The notes below the pieces were generated by a model. The model was not told the DNA's origin and made no database searches. It saw only the letters and a list, made by a program, of their open reading frames with translations. The position numbers and the translations under genes were made by a program. A stretch of 64,000 nucleotides of DNA. Source: CAIWHR01 sp963830485 (lineage in GTDB: Bacteria > Pseudomonadota > Gammaproteobacteria > Burkholderiales > Casimicrobiaceae). Below are positions 8,392 through 19,459 of this stretch, piece by piece. Each line of letters begins with the position of its first letter. The first letter of the stretch is position 1. Location: NCBI GenBank assembly GCA_963830485.1, contig CAWHNE010000029.1, positions 434,001-498,000 of the forward strand. Reading direction: 5' to 3'.

Positions 8392-9311
8392 GGCCAGCCC
8401 CATGCGCGCATCGCGATGCCGGCCAGGATCGCGAGAGTGTAAGCGACGAACACGGCCGAGATGCCGGCCATCGCCGCCGCCTTGTTCACCGCCGAATAAC
8501 CGCGGCGGTGCATCCGCGCGAGCGTGCGCGCGCCGAAGACGCCAGCGAGCGCGATCGGCGCGGCGGCGCTCACGGGCAGGACATCGAAGGGGATCAGCGC
8601 CAGCGCGAGCGCGAGCGTCAGCGCGGCCTGCACGATGATCGCGCGGGCGGCGCCGGTCGGGCCGAGCACGATCCCGAGCGTCCGCCGCCCGGCGCGCGCG
8701 TCGCCTTCGCGGTCGCATGCGTTGTTGACCGAGAGGATCGTCGCGATCAGCGTCGACGAGGGGAGCCCGAGCCAGACGACGCCCGCGTCGAGACCCAGCC
8801 CCTGCACGTAGGCCGACAGCGCGATGAGCACGAGCCCCAGGAGTCCGCCGGCGAAAGCCTCGCCGACCGGGAGCCGCGCGATCGCGAGCGGACCCGCGCT
8901 GTACAGGAGCCCGACCGCCATGCAGGCGGCGCCCACACCGACGACGCGCCAGTCGACGAGCGCGCCCAGGGCGAGACCGAGCATCGCGGCGAGACCGAAC
9001 ATCGTCCACGCGATGACGAGCGCGACGCGCGGCGCGATCCCGTGCTGGACGAGCGCCTTCCATTGCTCGACGTCGGTTTCCCGCGTGTCGACGCCGTGGA
9101 TGAAATCGTAATAGCTGTTGAAGCCGGTCGTTCCCAGGTCGACGCACAGCGTGGCCGCGAGCATCAGCGCGAAGGCAACCGGCGCGAATTCGTGCCGTTG
9201 GGCGACGGCGAACGCGGTGCCGATCGCGAGCGACGACAGGCTCACGACCTTCGTGCGGATGTCGACGATCTGGAGCACGTCGACGAACGTGACGCGGTGG
9301 GCGGAAGCCAT
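8388..9311 (-). CDS. UbiA/MenA-type polyprenyltransferase
   Basis: 307-residue integral membrane prenyltransferase with about eight to nine hydrophobic segments. The two Asp-rich motifs are seen: NSYYDFIHGVD (residues ~60-70), matching the MenA-like N.YYD....G.D pattern, and DREGDARAGRRTL near 190. These point to 1,4-dihydroxy-2-naphthoate or a related aromatic acceptor rather than 4-hydroxybenzoate, but no other menaquinone genes are in the window, so the substrate is open. ATG 9311 chosen before MASAHRVTF. Its TGA overlaps the start of the M14 peptidase gene. Confidence 0.88.
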   Translation of the reverse strand: MASAHRVTFVDVLQIVDIRTKVVSLSSLAIGTAFAVAQRHEFAPVAFALMLAATLCVDLGTTGFNSYYDFIHGVDTRETDVEQWKALVQHGIAPRVALVIAWTMFGLAAMLGLALGALVDWRVVGVGAACMAVGLLYSAGPLAIARLPVGEAFAGGLLGLVLIALSAYVQGLGLDAGVVWLGLPSSTLIATILSVNNACDREGDARAGRRTLGIVLGPTGAARAIIVQAALTLALALALIPFDVLPVSAAAPIALAGVFGARTLARMHRRGYSAVNKAAAMAGISAVFVAYTLAILAGIAMRAWGWP

Positions 9312-9408
9312 GGCGGTGGCAGGGAGACGGCGGGAGCGTACCATTTCGCCATCGACGCGCCGCGGGCCGTTGTCCGGCGGCCGCAACGGCGCGAGAATGA
9401 GCCGCATC

Positions 9409-10467
9409 ATGACCTTCGAGACGCCGCAGGCGTTGTGGCTGTTGCTCGCGCTGCCGATCCTGGCCGCGCTGTACGTGCTGATCCAGCGCCGGCGCGTCAA
9501 GGCGGCCGTCCGTTACGCGAGCCTCGACGTCGTACGCGCCGCGCTCGGCAGCGGCCAGCGCTTCCGCCGGCACCTGCCGCCGCTGCTCCTTGGAACCGCC
9601 CTCGCAGTGTTGATCGTCGCCGTCGCACGGCCGAGTGCCGTGATCACGCTGCCGTCCGAGCAGCGGACGATCATCCTCGCGATCGACGTGTCGCTGTCGA
9701 TGCGCGCGACCGACGTCGAGCCGTCGCGGCTCGCCGCGGCGCGCGAGGCGGCGAAGGCGTTCATCGCCGAGCAGCCGGCCGACGTGCGCATCGGCATCGT
9801 GGCCTTCGCCGGCTCGGCGTCGATCGTGCAAAAGCCGACGTCGGACCGCCGCGACCTCGTCGAGGCGATCGACCGGCTGCAGCTCCAGCTCCACACGGCC
9901 ATCGGCAGCGGTATCATCGTCTCGCTCGCAGCGCTGTTCCCGGACGACGCGGCCGAGCTCGAGGCCGCGAACACGAGCGCCCGGCCGGCGCGCGACAGCC
10001 CGCGGAGCACGCCGATCGACCGGCCACGCCCCGAGGCGAAGAAAGAGTTCAAGCCGGTGCCGCCGGGCTCGAACCGGAACGGCGCGATCATCCTGCTCAC
10101 CGACGGCCGCCGGACGACAGGCCCCGATCCCCTCGATGCGGCCAAGCTCGCGGCCGACCGCGGCATCAAGGTCTACACGGTGGGCTTCGGAAGCGCGCAG
10201 GGCGGCGTGGCGCAACTCGACGGGATGTCGATCTACATGCGCTTCGACGAGGAGGCGCTCCGCGCGATCGCACAGGCGACGGCGGCCGAATACTTCCACG
10301 CGAGCAACGGCGCGGACCTGAAGAAGGTCTACGAAACGCTCAACGCCCGCTACGTGCTCGAGAAGAAGGAGACCGAGATCTCGGCGCTGTTCGCTGCCGC
10401 GGCGGCGGCGATCACCGTGCTCGCCGCGGGCTTGTCGCTGCTGTGGTTCGGTCGCGTCGGCCGCTAG
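9409..10467 (+). CDS. BatA-like von Willebrand factor A domain protein
   Basis: 352-residue membrane protein: two N-terminal hydrophobic segments (ALWLLLALPILAALYVL and LLLGTALAVLIVAVA), a VWA domain with intact MIDAS (DVSLSM, a Thr in the HTAIGSG loop, LTDGRRTTG), and a C-terminal membrane segment (ISALFAAAAAAITVLAAGLSLLWF). This is the BatA/aerotolerance operon architecture, whose members work with MoxR and DUF58; here the MoxR-DUF58 pair is 8 kb away on the other strand. ATG 9409 is preferred; an in-frame ATG at 9397 would add four residues. Confidence 0.88.
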   Translation: MTFETPQALWLLLALPILAALYVLIQRRRVKAAVRYASLDVVRAALGSGQRFRRHLPPLLLGTALAVLIVAVARPSAVITLPSEQRTIILAIDVSLSMRATDVEPSRLAAAREAAKAFIAEQPADVRIGIVAFAGSASIVQKPTSDRRDLVEAIDRLQLQLHTAIGSGIIVSLAALFPDDAAELEAANTSARPARDSPRSTPIDRPRPEAKKEFKPVPPGSNRNGAIILLTDGRRTTGPDPLDAAKLAADRGIKVYTVGFGSAQGGVAQLDGMSIYMRFDEEALRAIAQATAAEYFHASNGADLKKVYETLNARYVLEKKETEISALFAAAAAAITVLAAGLSLLWFGRVGR

Positions 10468-10493
10468 GAACCTTGGGGGAGGAGGGGGTTGCG

Positions 10494-11453
10494 ATGCTGC
10501 GAATCTTGCTGACTTTGGCGGCGCTCGCCGCCGCACTCGTCTCATGGCCGGCGTCGGCGCAGTATCCGAACAAGCCTATCCGGCTCGTCGTGCCGTTTCC
10601 GCCGGCGGGGGCGGCCGACCTGACGGCGCGCGCGATCGCGCAGCCGCTGTCGCAGGCGCTCGGGCAGTCGGTCGTCGTCGAGAACCGGCCCGGTGCCGAC
10701 GGCGCGATCGCCGCGGACCTCGTCGTGAAGGCCGCACCCGATGGCTACACGCTGTTCTTCGGGACCAACACGGCGATGTGCGGCGTGCCGGCGATGCGCA
10801 AGGCGCCGCCGTACAACCCGCTCACCGATTTCACGCCGATCTCGCTCGTCGGCACCTTCGGCTTCTTCCTGTTCTCGAGTCCGACGGTGCCCGCGCAGAC
10901 GCTGCGCGAGCTCGTCGATTATGCGCGCGCGAACCCGGGGAAGCTCAACTACGCGACGGGCAACAGCACGAGCGTCCTCGCGAGCGCGCGGCTCAAGTCG
11001 CAGGAGAAGATCGACATCGTCGAGATTCCGTACAAAGGTGACGCACCCGCCACCGCTGACCTGGTAGCAGGCCGCGTGCAGCTGATGATCGCGACGCCCG
11101 GCACCGCGGTGCCGTTCGTGAAGGAGGGCCGGCTGCGCGCGCTCGTCACGCTCGCGCCGACCCGAAGTCCGCTCCTGCCCGATGTGCCGACGAATGCGGA
11201 GGCCGGGATGTCGCCGCTCTCGATCACGCCTTGGGCGGCGCTGTTCGGGCCGGCGAAGCTGCCGCGCGAGATCGTCGACCGTCTCGCCAAGGAGATCGCG
11301 GCCGTCGTGGCGCGGCCCGAGGTGCGCGAGCAGCTCGAGCGGCACGCGTTCGATGCGCGGAGCTCGACGCCGGAGGAGATGGCGGCCTACCTCAAGGAGC
11401 AGGTCGACGTGTGGATCCGGACCGCACGCGAGGTCGGCATCGTTCCGGACTGA
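10494..11453 (+). CDS. Bug/TctC family tripartite tricarboxylate transporter solute-binding protein
   Basis: 319 residues with a Sec signal (LLTLAALAAALVSWPASA) and the standard Bug fold landmarks: YPNKPIRLVVPFPPAGAADLTAR, VENRPGADGAIAADLVVKA, PDGYTLFFGTN, YNPLTDFTPISLVG, and GRLRALVTLAPTRSPLLPDVPT. These periplasmic proteins bind carboxylates and similar small ligands for TctAB or signalling. No TctA/TctB genes are adjacent, which is typical of the many orphan Bug genes in Burkholderiales. A strong ribosome site (ggaggagg) sits upstream of ATG 10494. Confidence 0.95.
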   Translation: MLRILLTLAALAAALVSWPASAQYPNKPIRLVVPFPPAGAADLTARAIAQPLSQALGQSVVVENRPGADGAIAADLVVKAAPDGYTLFFGTNTAMCGVPAMRKAPPYNPLTDFTPISLVGTFGFFLFSSPTVPAQTLRELVDYARANPGKLNYATGNSTSVLASARLKSQEKIDIVEIPYKGDAPATADLVAGRVQLMIATPGTAVPFVKEGRLRALVTLAPTRSPLLPDVPTNAEAGMSPLSITPWAALFGPAKLPREIVDRLAKEIAAVVARPEVREQLERHAFDARSSTPEEMAAYLKEQVDVWIRTAREVGIVPD

Positions 11454-11456
11454 CGC

Positions 11457-11768
11457 TCAGCGCGGCGCCGCGCCGCCCGCGCCGAACTTCTTCGCGGTGA
11501 GCCGCTCGACCAGGAGCCGCTCGCAGACCTTGAACAGCAGGTAGAAAACGATGCTCAGGATCGCCGAACCGATCAGGTCGACGAGCTGCTCGAGCGCGCC
11601 GTCGGCGATCACCATGGCCCCGTACTCGATGAACAGGTCGATGTTCATCTTGAGCAGCACGAACAGGTTGACCGACGTAATGCCGAAGAGCACGAAGAAC
11701 CCCACCATCAACCCGAACGTGAGCCAGGGGTGGACGTAGAGGAAGTCGAGCCAGCGCTTTGGAATCAT
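11457..11768 (-). CDS. small two- to three-pass membrane protein, unknown function
   Basis: 103 residues with hydrophobic stretches WLTFGLMVGFFVLFGITSVNLFVLL (membrane segment in two halves) and LIGSAILSIVFYLLFKV, and a basic C-terminus (RLTAKKFGAGG). The start ATG 11768 has no strong ribosome site. No named domain recognised. It lies 3 bases from the convergent Bug gene end and 33 bases after the flavodoxin-fold gene on the same strand. Confidence 0.65.
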   Translation of the reverse strand: MIPKRWLDFLYVHPWLTFGLMVGFFVLFGITSVNLFVLLKMNIDLFIEYGAMVIADGALEQLVDLIGSAILSIVFYLLFKVCERLLVERLTAKKFGAGGAAPR

Positions 11769-11801
11769 GGAGGAGTGGTGGCCGTGGGCGCCGATTGTAG
11801 G

Positions 11802-12383
11802 CTAGCTGCCGCGGCGGCCGAGCTCGGTCAGGCGCACGAGCCAGCGCTCGCGCGTTGCCTGGTCACGGCTCTCGACCATCCCGAGGAGTGTTTCGTGGAT
11901 CGGGCCGATGCCGACGAAGTCGAGCACGTTGCGCTCGAAGCTCCTGATCCCGTGCGCGCGGAAATACCATTTGTAGAGGAACGACGGCATCCCCATCGTC
12001 ACGATGATGCGCGCCGAGCGCCCGATGAGCTTCTTCTCCCAGCGGCCCGGGCCCTTCTCGTCGACCGCGAAGCCGGGTCGCAACACCTGCTCGAAGAAGG
12101 CCTTCAGCAGCGCCGGCATGGTCCCGAGCCACAGCGGAAAGACGATCACGAGATGCTCGGCCCAAGCGATCGCCTCCTGCGGCACGCGCAGCGTGTCGGC
12201 GATCGGCGCCTCCCATTCCTGCCGGGTCTTGAGCGAGCTGAAGTCGAGCCGCGCGACGTCGATCACGGCGACGTCGTGCCCCGCCTCGGTCGCGCCGGCG
12301 TGATAGGCCTCGGCGAGCGCGCGACAGAGCCGCTCCGGTCGCGGGTCCGGGTGGCCGAGGAGGATCAGGATGCGCTTGCCCAT
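11802..12383 (-). CDS. flavodoxin-fold NAD(P)H quinone reductase family protein
   Basis: 193 residues of the NQO1/KefF-like fold: N-terminal GKRILILLGHPDPRPE for phosphate binding of FMN, VIDVARLDF, the conserved VFPLWLGTMPALLKAFFEQVLRPGFA block for flavin and quinone contacts, and the GRSARIIVTMGMP strand. Family reaction is two-electron reduction of quinones or azo/nitro compounds with NAD(P)H in the cytoplasm. Starts at ATG 12383; divergent from the GNAT gene. Confidence 0.88.
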   Translation of the reverse strand: MGKRILILLGHPDPRPERLCRALAEAYHAGATEAGHDVAVIDVARLDFSSLKTRQEWEAPIADTLRVPQEAIAWAEHLVIVFPLWLGTMPALLKAFFEQVLRPGFAVDEKGPGRWEKKLIGRSARIIVTMGMPSFLYKWYFRAHGIRSFERNVLDFVGIGPIHETLLGMVESRDQATRERWLVRLTELGRRGS

Positions 12384-12453
12384 GGCGTTGGAAAGGCCGC
12401 GGCGAGGGCCGGCGTCAGGTTACCATTGCGCTCGCCGTCCGTGCCACGCTGCC

Positions 12454-13152
12454 ATGAACCGGTCGACGTCTCCGCATCCCCTCGACACCCCCATCTGGAG
12501 CGCGCTCACGACGCGCCATGCGCCGCTCGCACAGGGCGGGGCGCTCGCGCGAAGGTATCCGGCCCAAATCTCGCCGCTCGCCGCGCTCGCGGCGGCGGAG
12601 CCCGCGAACCTCGCGGCGCTGGCAGCGCTCGTCGAGCAGGACGACGAGGTCGGGGTCTTCCAACCAAGAGAGCTCGTGCTGCCTGGAGAGTGGGAGATGC
12701 TGCGGGCGGCGCGGATCACGCAGATGGTCCACGACGGGCGCGCGCCGCTCCCCGAAGGCGATGTAGACGCGCGGCCGCTCGGCGCGGCCGACGTGGCCGA
12801 CATGCTCGCACTGGTCGAGCTCACGCAGCCAGGACCGTTCCGTACCCGCACGATCGAGCTGGGGCGCTTCGTCGGTATCCGCGACCGGGGACGGCTGGTA
12901 GCGATGGCGGGCGAACGGATGTGGGTCGACGGCTACCGTGAAGTTAGCGGCATCTGCACACACCCGGACGTGCGCGGCCGCGGCCATGCCCGCGCGCTCA
13001 CTGCCCGCGTCGTCAACCGGATGTTCGCCGCGGGCGAGACGCCGTTCCTGCACGTGCTGAGCGCCAACGAGCGCGCGATCGAACTCTATCGAGCGCTCGG
13101 ATTCGTCCAGCGCACCGAATTCTTCCTGCTCCACGCGAGGCGCGCCGTGTAG
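12454..13152 (+). CDS. GNAT family N-acetyltransferase
   Basis: 232 residues. The N-terminal ~110 residues form a degenerate GNAT-like half, and the C-terminal half carries the acetyl-CoA site: GICTHPDVRGRGHARALTARVV (motif A, with R.GRG.A) near 165, then HVLSANERAIELYRALGFVQR (motif B). This resembles FR47-like two-domain acetyltransferases. ATG 12454 follows a short gap after divergent genes; translation upstream is not protein-like. Substrate unknown. Confidence 0.88.
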   Translation: MNRSTSPHPLDTPIWSALTTRHAPLAQGGALARRYPAQISPLAALAAAEPANLAALAALVEQDDEVGVFQPRELVLPGEWEMLRAARITQMVHDGRAPLPEGDVDARPLGAADVADMLALVELTQPGPFRTRTIELGRFVGIRDRGRLVAMAGERMWVDGYREVSGICTHPDVRGRGHARALTARVVNRMFAAGETPFLHVLSANERAIELYRALGFVQRTEFFLLHARRAV

Positions 13153-13183
13153 GCGCGCGTCCCAACGCAGGACACACTCGCCG

Positions 13184-13890
13184 ATGACCTGGTCCCTCCT
13201 CGCACGCGATGTCGACGGCACGTTGGGGATCGCGATCGCGAGCCGGTTCTTTGCAGTCGGCGCGCTGTGCCCGCACGTGAGATGTGGGATCGGTGCGCTC
13301 GCGACGCAGGCCCTCGTCAACCCGCTCTATGCCGCGCCCGGCCTCGCTCTGCTCGCCCAGGGCACGCCGCCGGCCGAAGTGATCCGCTTGTTGACCGAGG
13401 CCGATGCCGGCCGCGATCACCGGCAGCTGCACGTGATCGACGCGCGCGGTCGCGTCGCGGCGCACACGGGGCCCGCGTGCATCGACTGGTGCGGACATCG
13501 CGCGGGGGAGGGCTACTCGGTCGCGGGCAACATGCTCGCGGGACCGCAGGTGCTCGCGGACACGGCGACGGCCTACGAGCGCACCGCGGGATCGCCGCTT
13601 GCTGAACGGCTCCTGGCGGCGCTCGACGCGGGTGATGCGGCGGGCGGCGACAAGCGTGGCCGGCAGTCCGCGGCGCTCGTGATTGCAACGACCGAGCCCT
13701 ACCCGAGCCTCGACTTGCGCGTCGACGACCACGAGCAGCCGTTCCTGGAGCTGCGGCGGCTCTATGCGAAGAGCCTCGAGCGCTTCCAGCCGTTCGTCGC
13801 CTGCCTGCCCACGCGCGCGGATCCGGTTGGGATCACCGACCGTGCGGTGATCGAGGAGCGCATCGCGCGCTTCCAGGCGCTGCGCCCGCG

Positions 13891-13894
<4 letters not shown>
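13184..13894 (+). CDS. DUF1028 family Ntn-hydrolase-like protein
   Basis: 236 residues matching DUF1028 across its length: TWSLLARD near the start, GIAIASRFFAVGALCPHVR, GIGALATQALVNPLYAAPGL, and YSVAGNMLAG. DUF1028 proteins have an Ntn-hydrolase fold and are often next to peptide transporters or peptidases. Here the stop codon overlaps the DppD start (ATGA at 13891), so it is the first gene of the Dpp-like operon. A role in amide-bond hydrolysis of the imported ligand is inferred. An IASR segment early in the protein is characteristic. Confidence 0.9.
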
Positions 13895-14903
<1,009 letters not shown>

Positions 14904-14907
<4 letters not shown>

Positions 14908-15983
14908 GTCGGCGGGAGAGCGGGCAGGCGCCTCTGCTGCGGGTCGAAGGTCTCGTCAAGCATTTTCCGGTGCGGCGCGGGCTGTTCGGTCAGGCAACGG
15001 ACGTCGTGCGCGCCGTCGACGGTGTCGACTTCGAGCTCGCGGTCGGCGAGACGCTCGCGCTCGTCGGCGAGTCGGGCTGCGGCAAGTCGACGACCGGGCG
15101 GCTCGTGCTGCGACTGCTCGAGCCCACCGCGGGCACGATCCGCTTCGACGGCGTCGACCTGACCGCACTCGGCGAAAGTGCGCTGCGGCCCTACCGGCGC
15201 GCGCTGCAGATCATCTTCCAGGACCCGTTCGCCTCGCTCAATCCGCGGATGACGGTCGGGCAGGCGCTCGCCGAGCCGCTCGCGCTGCACGGCCTCGCGG
15301 ACGGCCACCGCTCCGAGCGCGTCGCGGAGATCCTGCAGCAGGTGGGGCTCGCGCCGACGCACGCGCGCCGCTACCCGCACGAATTCTCGGGCGGTCAGCG
15401 GCAGCGGATCGGCATCGCGCGCGCGCTCGCCGTCGAGCCGCGGCTCATCGTTTGCGACGAGCCGGTCTCGGCGCTCGACGTCTCGATCCAGGCGCAGGTG
15501 ATCAATCTCTTGCGCGACCTGCAGGCGCGGCTCGGGCTCGCGTACATCTTCATCGCGCACGATCTCGCGGTCGTCCGCGTCATCGCCACCCGGATCGCGG
15601 TGATGTATCTCGGACGGATCGTCGAGCACGCCGAGGCGCGTGCGCTCTTCGCGGCGCCGCGCCATCCGTACACGCAGGCGCTCCTGTCCGCGATCCCCAT
15701 TCCCGAGCCGGCGCTGCGGCGCGAGCGGATGCTGCTCGCGGGAGACGTCCCGAACCCGATCGATCCGCCGTCGGGCTGTCGCTTCCGGACGCGCTGCCCG
15801 CACGCGCAGCCGCGCTGCGCCGAGGAAACCCCACTCCTCGAGTTCGACGCGGGGCACGGCGTCGCCTGCCACTTCTGGCGCGCGATCCCGCGTCCGGCGT
15901 CACTCGTGCCGGATGCCGCCGCGCTGCCGCCCAATCCGCGGCTCGAGCGGCTGCAGGCGGCGTTCCGCACCGTCGTGGCGTGA
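14904..15983 (+). CDS. dppF: peptide ABC transporter ATP-binding protein (DppF-like)
   Basis: 359 residues; second ATPase of the pair. Walker A GESGCGKSTTGR, Q-loop IFQDPFASLNPRM, signature FSGGQRQRIGIARALA, Walker B LIVCDEPVSALDVS, H-loop IAHDLAVV, and the C-terminal CRFRTRCPHAQPRC extension. It also has the N-terminal KHFPVRRGLFG typical of DppF/OppF. ATG 14904 overlaps the dppD stop. A ~30-residue Pro/Leu-rich tail follows the conserved part. Confidence 0.95.
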
Positions 15984-16068
15984 CCTGCGCGACGGCGCCG
16001 CCAGTGGTGCTATCCTGACCCGCACGGCGGTCGCGAACGCGCTCGCCCATCGCACAACGGAGACCACG

Positions 16069-17595
16069 ATGCCCCGCCTTCAAAGCCGTGCTCCCTTCGT
16101 CGCCGCGGCCCTCCTCGCCGCCGCGCTCGCCGTCCCCGCTGCCGCGCAGACGTTGCGCATCGGCCTGGCCGAAGATCCCGACGTGCTCGATCCGACGCTC
16201 GCGCGGACGTTCGTCGGCCGCATCGTCTTCTCCGCGCTCTGCGACAAGCTCTTCGATATCGACGAGAAGCTCGCGATCGTCCCGCAGCTCGCGACCAAGT
16301 ATGAATGGGCGCCGGACGGCAAAGCGCTGACGATTCAACTGCGGCCCGGCGTCACGTTCCACGACGGCGAGAAGCTCGACGCGGCCGCGGTCAAGTACAG
16401 CCTCGAGCGGCACAAGACGATGGCGGGCAGCAACCGCAAGGGCGAGCTCGCGCCGGTGACGACGATCGACGTCGTCGACTCGATGACGGTGCGGCTCAAC
16501 CTGTCGGCGCCGTTCTCGCCGCTCCTGGCTGCGCTCGCCGATCGCGCGGGCATGATGGTGTCGCCGAAAGCCGCGCAGGCAGCCGGCGACAAGTTCGGCG
16601 CCAATCCGGTGTGCACAGGACCCTTCAAGTTCGTCGAGCGCGTCGCGCAGGACCGGATTGTCCTCGAGCGCTACCCGAACTACTGGAACAAGGGCGAGAT
16701 CCATCTCGACAAGATCGTCTACCTGCCGATCGTCGACTCGACGGTGCGTCTTGCGAACCTCAAGTCGGGCCAGCTCGACTTCATCGAGCGGCTCGCGCCG
16801 TCGGACGTGCCGGCGGTCAAGGCGGATGCGCGGTTCAAGATCTCGAAGATCACGGAGATCGGCTACCAGGGGATCACAATCAACACGGGCAAGAGCGACC
16901 TCGCGCAGAAGAACCCGCTCGGCAAGGACCCGCGCGTGCGCGAGGCCTTCGAGCTCGCGCTCGACCGCGACGGCATCGTCCAGGTCGTGATGGAAGGCGA
17001 GGCCGACGTCGGCAACCAGTGGGTGGCACCGACCAACGCCTACTACGCGAAGAACATGCCGATCCCGAAGCGCGATGTCGCCAAGGCGAAGAAGCTGCTG
17101 CAGGAGGCCGGCGTGCCCAACCCGAGCTTCACGCTGATGGCGCCGACGACCGCTGACGGGCAGAAGCTCGCGCAGGTCGTGCAGGCGATGGTCAAGGAGG
17201 CGGGCTTCGACGTGAAGATCCAGGCGACCGAGTTCGCGACCTCGCTCGACATGGCCGACAAGGGCCAGTTCGACGCGTACGTGCTCGGGTGGAGCGGCCG
17301 GGCGGATCCCGACGGCAACATCTTCAGCTTCTACGGATGCAAGCAGCCGCTCAACTATTCCGGCTATTGCAAGCAGGAGGTCGACGACCTCCTCGTGCGC
17401 TCGCGCACCGCCGGTGACCCGGCCGAGCGGAGGAAGGCGTACGATCAGATCGCCGCGATCGTGCTCAAGGATCGTCCGGTTGTGTACGTCTACCACCGGC
17501 ACTGGCTGTGGGCGTACACGAACAAGCTCACGGGCTTGCGCACGGTGCCCGACGGCATGGTGCGCGTGCAGGGGCTCAGGTACAACAACAGCTGA
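16069..17595 (+). CDS. dppA: peptide ABC transporter substrate-binding protein (DppA-like)
   Basis: 508-residue family 5 solute-binding protein with signal peptide (FVAAALLAAALAVPAAAQ). Landmarks: LRIGLAEDPDVLDPTLART, LTIQLRPGVTFHDGEKLDAAAVKYSLER (the family signature), GTGPFKFV-like CTGPFKFVERV, and a C-terminal lobe with YGCKQPLNYSGYCKQEVDDLL. Two cysteine pairs (YGCK, GYCK) in the ligand-facing C-lobe are notable. Starts at ATG 16069, 85 bases after dppF, and is followed 7 bases later by dppB, so it is internal to the operon. Confidence 0.95.
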   Translation: MPRLQSRAPFVAAALLAAALAVPAAAQTLRIGLAEDPDVLDPTLARTFVGRIVFSALCDKLFDIDEKLAIVPQLATKYEWAPDGKALTIQLRPGVTFHDGEKLDAAAVKYSLERHKTMAGSNRKGELAPVTTIDVVDSMTVRLNLSAPFSPLLAALADRAGMMVSPKAAQAAGDKFGANPVCTGPFKFVERVAQDRIVLERYPNYWNKGEIHLDKIVYLPIVDSTVRLANLKSGQLDFIERLAPSDVPAVKADARFKISKITEIGYQGITINTGKSDLAQKNPLGKDPRVREAFELALDRDGIVQVVMEGEADVGNQWVAPTNAYYAKNMPIPKRDVAKAKKLLQEAGVPNPSFTLMAPTTADGQKLAQVVQAMVKEAGFDVKIQATEFATSLDMADKGQFDAYVLGWSGRADPDGNIFSFYGCKQPLNYSGYCKQEVDDLLVRSRTAGDPAERRKAYDQIAAIVLKDRPVVYVYHRHWLWAYTNKLTGLRTVPDGMVRVQGLRYNNS

Positions 17596-17602
17596 CAGGT
17601 CC

Positions 17603-18544
<942 letters not shown>

Positions 18545-18573
18545 GGCCTGCTCCATAGCGTGAACGGGCCCTG

Positions 18574-19448
18574 ATGGCGACGCTCGCGATCGACGTCCTG
18601 CCGCGCGAGGTGAGCCCCGGACGCCGGGCGCTCGCACGGCTCTTCCGGCGGCCCTCGGCCGTCGTCGGCCTCGCCGTGGTCGTCGCGTTCGTGGTCGTCG
18701 CGATCGCCGCGCCGCTGGTCGCGCCCTACGACCCGCTGGCGACGAGCTGGAGCGCCGTGCGCAAGGCGCCGTCGGTCGCGCATCTCTTCGGGACCGACGA
18801 GCTCGGGCGCGACGTGCTCGCGCGCGTCGTGTATCGGCGCGCGGGCCTCGCTGCTCGCGGGCGTCGTGTCGGTGCTGATCGCTCTTTCGCTGGGCGTTCC
18901 GCTCGGACTCCTCGCGGGCTACGCCGGCCGCTTCTCCGACGCGCTGATCTCGCGCGTCACCGACGCGATGCTCGCCACGCCGTTCCTGATCCTCGCGATC
19001 GCGCTCGCCGCGTTCCTCGGGCCCAGCCTCGAGAACGCGATGATCGCGATCGGCATCTCGGCGACGCCGGTCTTCATCCGGCTCACGCGCGGCCAGGTGC
19101 TCGCGGTGAAGGTCGAGGACTACGTCGAGGCCGCGCGCGCGCTCGGCAATCCCCGGTGGCGGATCGCGCTCCGGCACATCCTTCCCAACATCGTGCCGCC
19201 GCTGATCGTGCAGGCGACGCTCGCGATCGCCGCCGCGGTCATCGCCGAGGCGAGCCTGTCGTTCCTGGGCCTGGGCCAGCAGCCGCCCGCACCGAGCTGG
19301 GGCAGCATGCTCAACACCGCGAAGAACTACGTCGAGCAGGCGCCGTGGATGGCCGTGTGGCCGGGGCTCTCGATCTTCGCGCTCGTGCTGTCGTTCAACC
19401 TGCTGGGCGACGGCCTGCGCGACGCGCTCGATCCGCGGGACGCGCTGA
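18574..19448 (+). CDS. dppC: peptide ABC transporter permease (DppC-like), two single-base frame breaks
   Basis: Permease partner of DppB, 290 residues if two extra bases are removed. The N-terminus (RRALARLFRRPSAVVGLAVVV, FGTDELGRDVLARVVY) is in one frame; from 18836-18837 (tatcggcgc, an extra G after CG) the protein continues one frame over (SVLIALSLGVPLGLLAG... the EAA loop YVEAARALGNPRWRIALRHILPN). Near the end, the ggg at 19437-19439 has one G too many: removing it gives LDPRTR and a stop at 19446-19448, 12 bases before the convergent gene ends, as expected for the family. Either assembly errors or an inactivated permease; the first is more likely. Confidence 0.88.
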
Positions 19449-19459
19449 GACCGTCTGGC

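Noticed and set aside
8508..10467. Long plus-strand open frame running across the prenyltransferase
   Set aside because: Translation is low-complexity charged sequence; only its last part overlaps the real VWA and Bug genes, which are in defined frames with signals and motifs.
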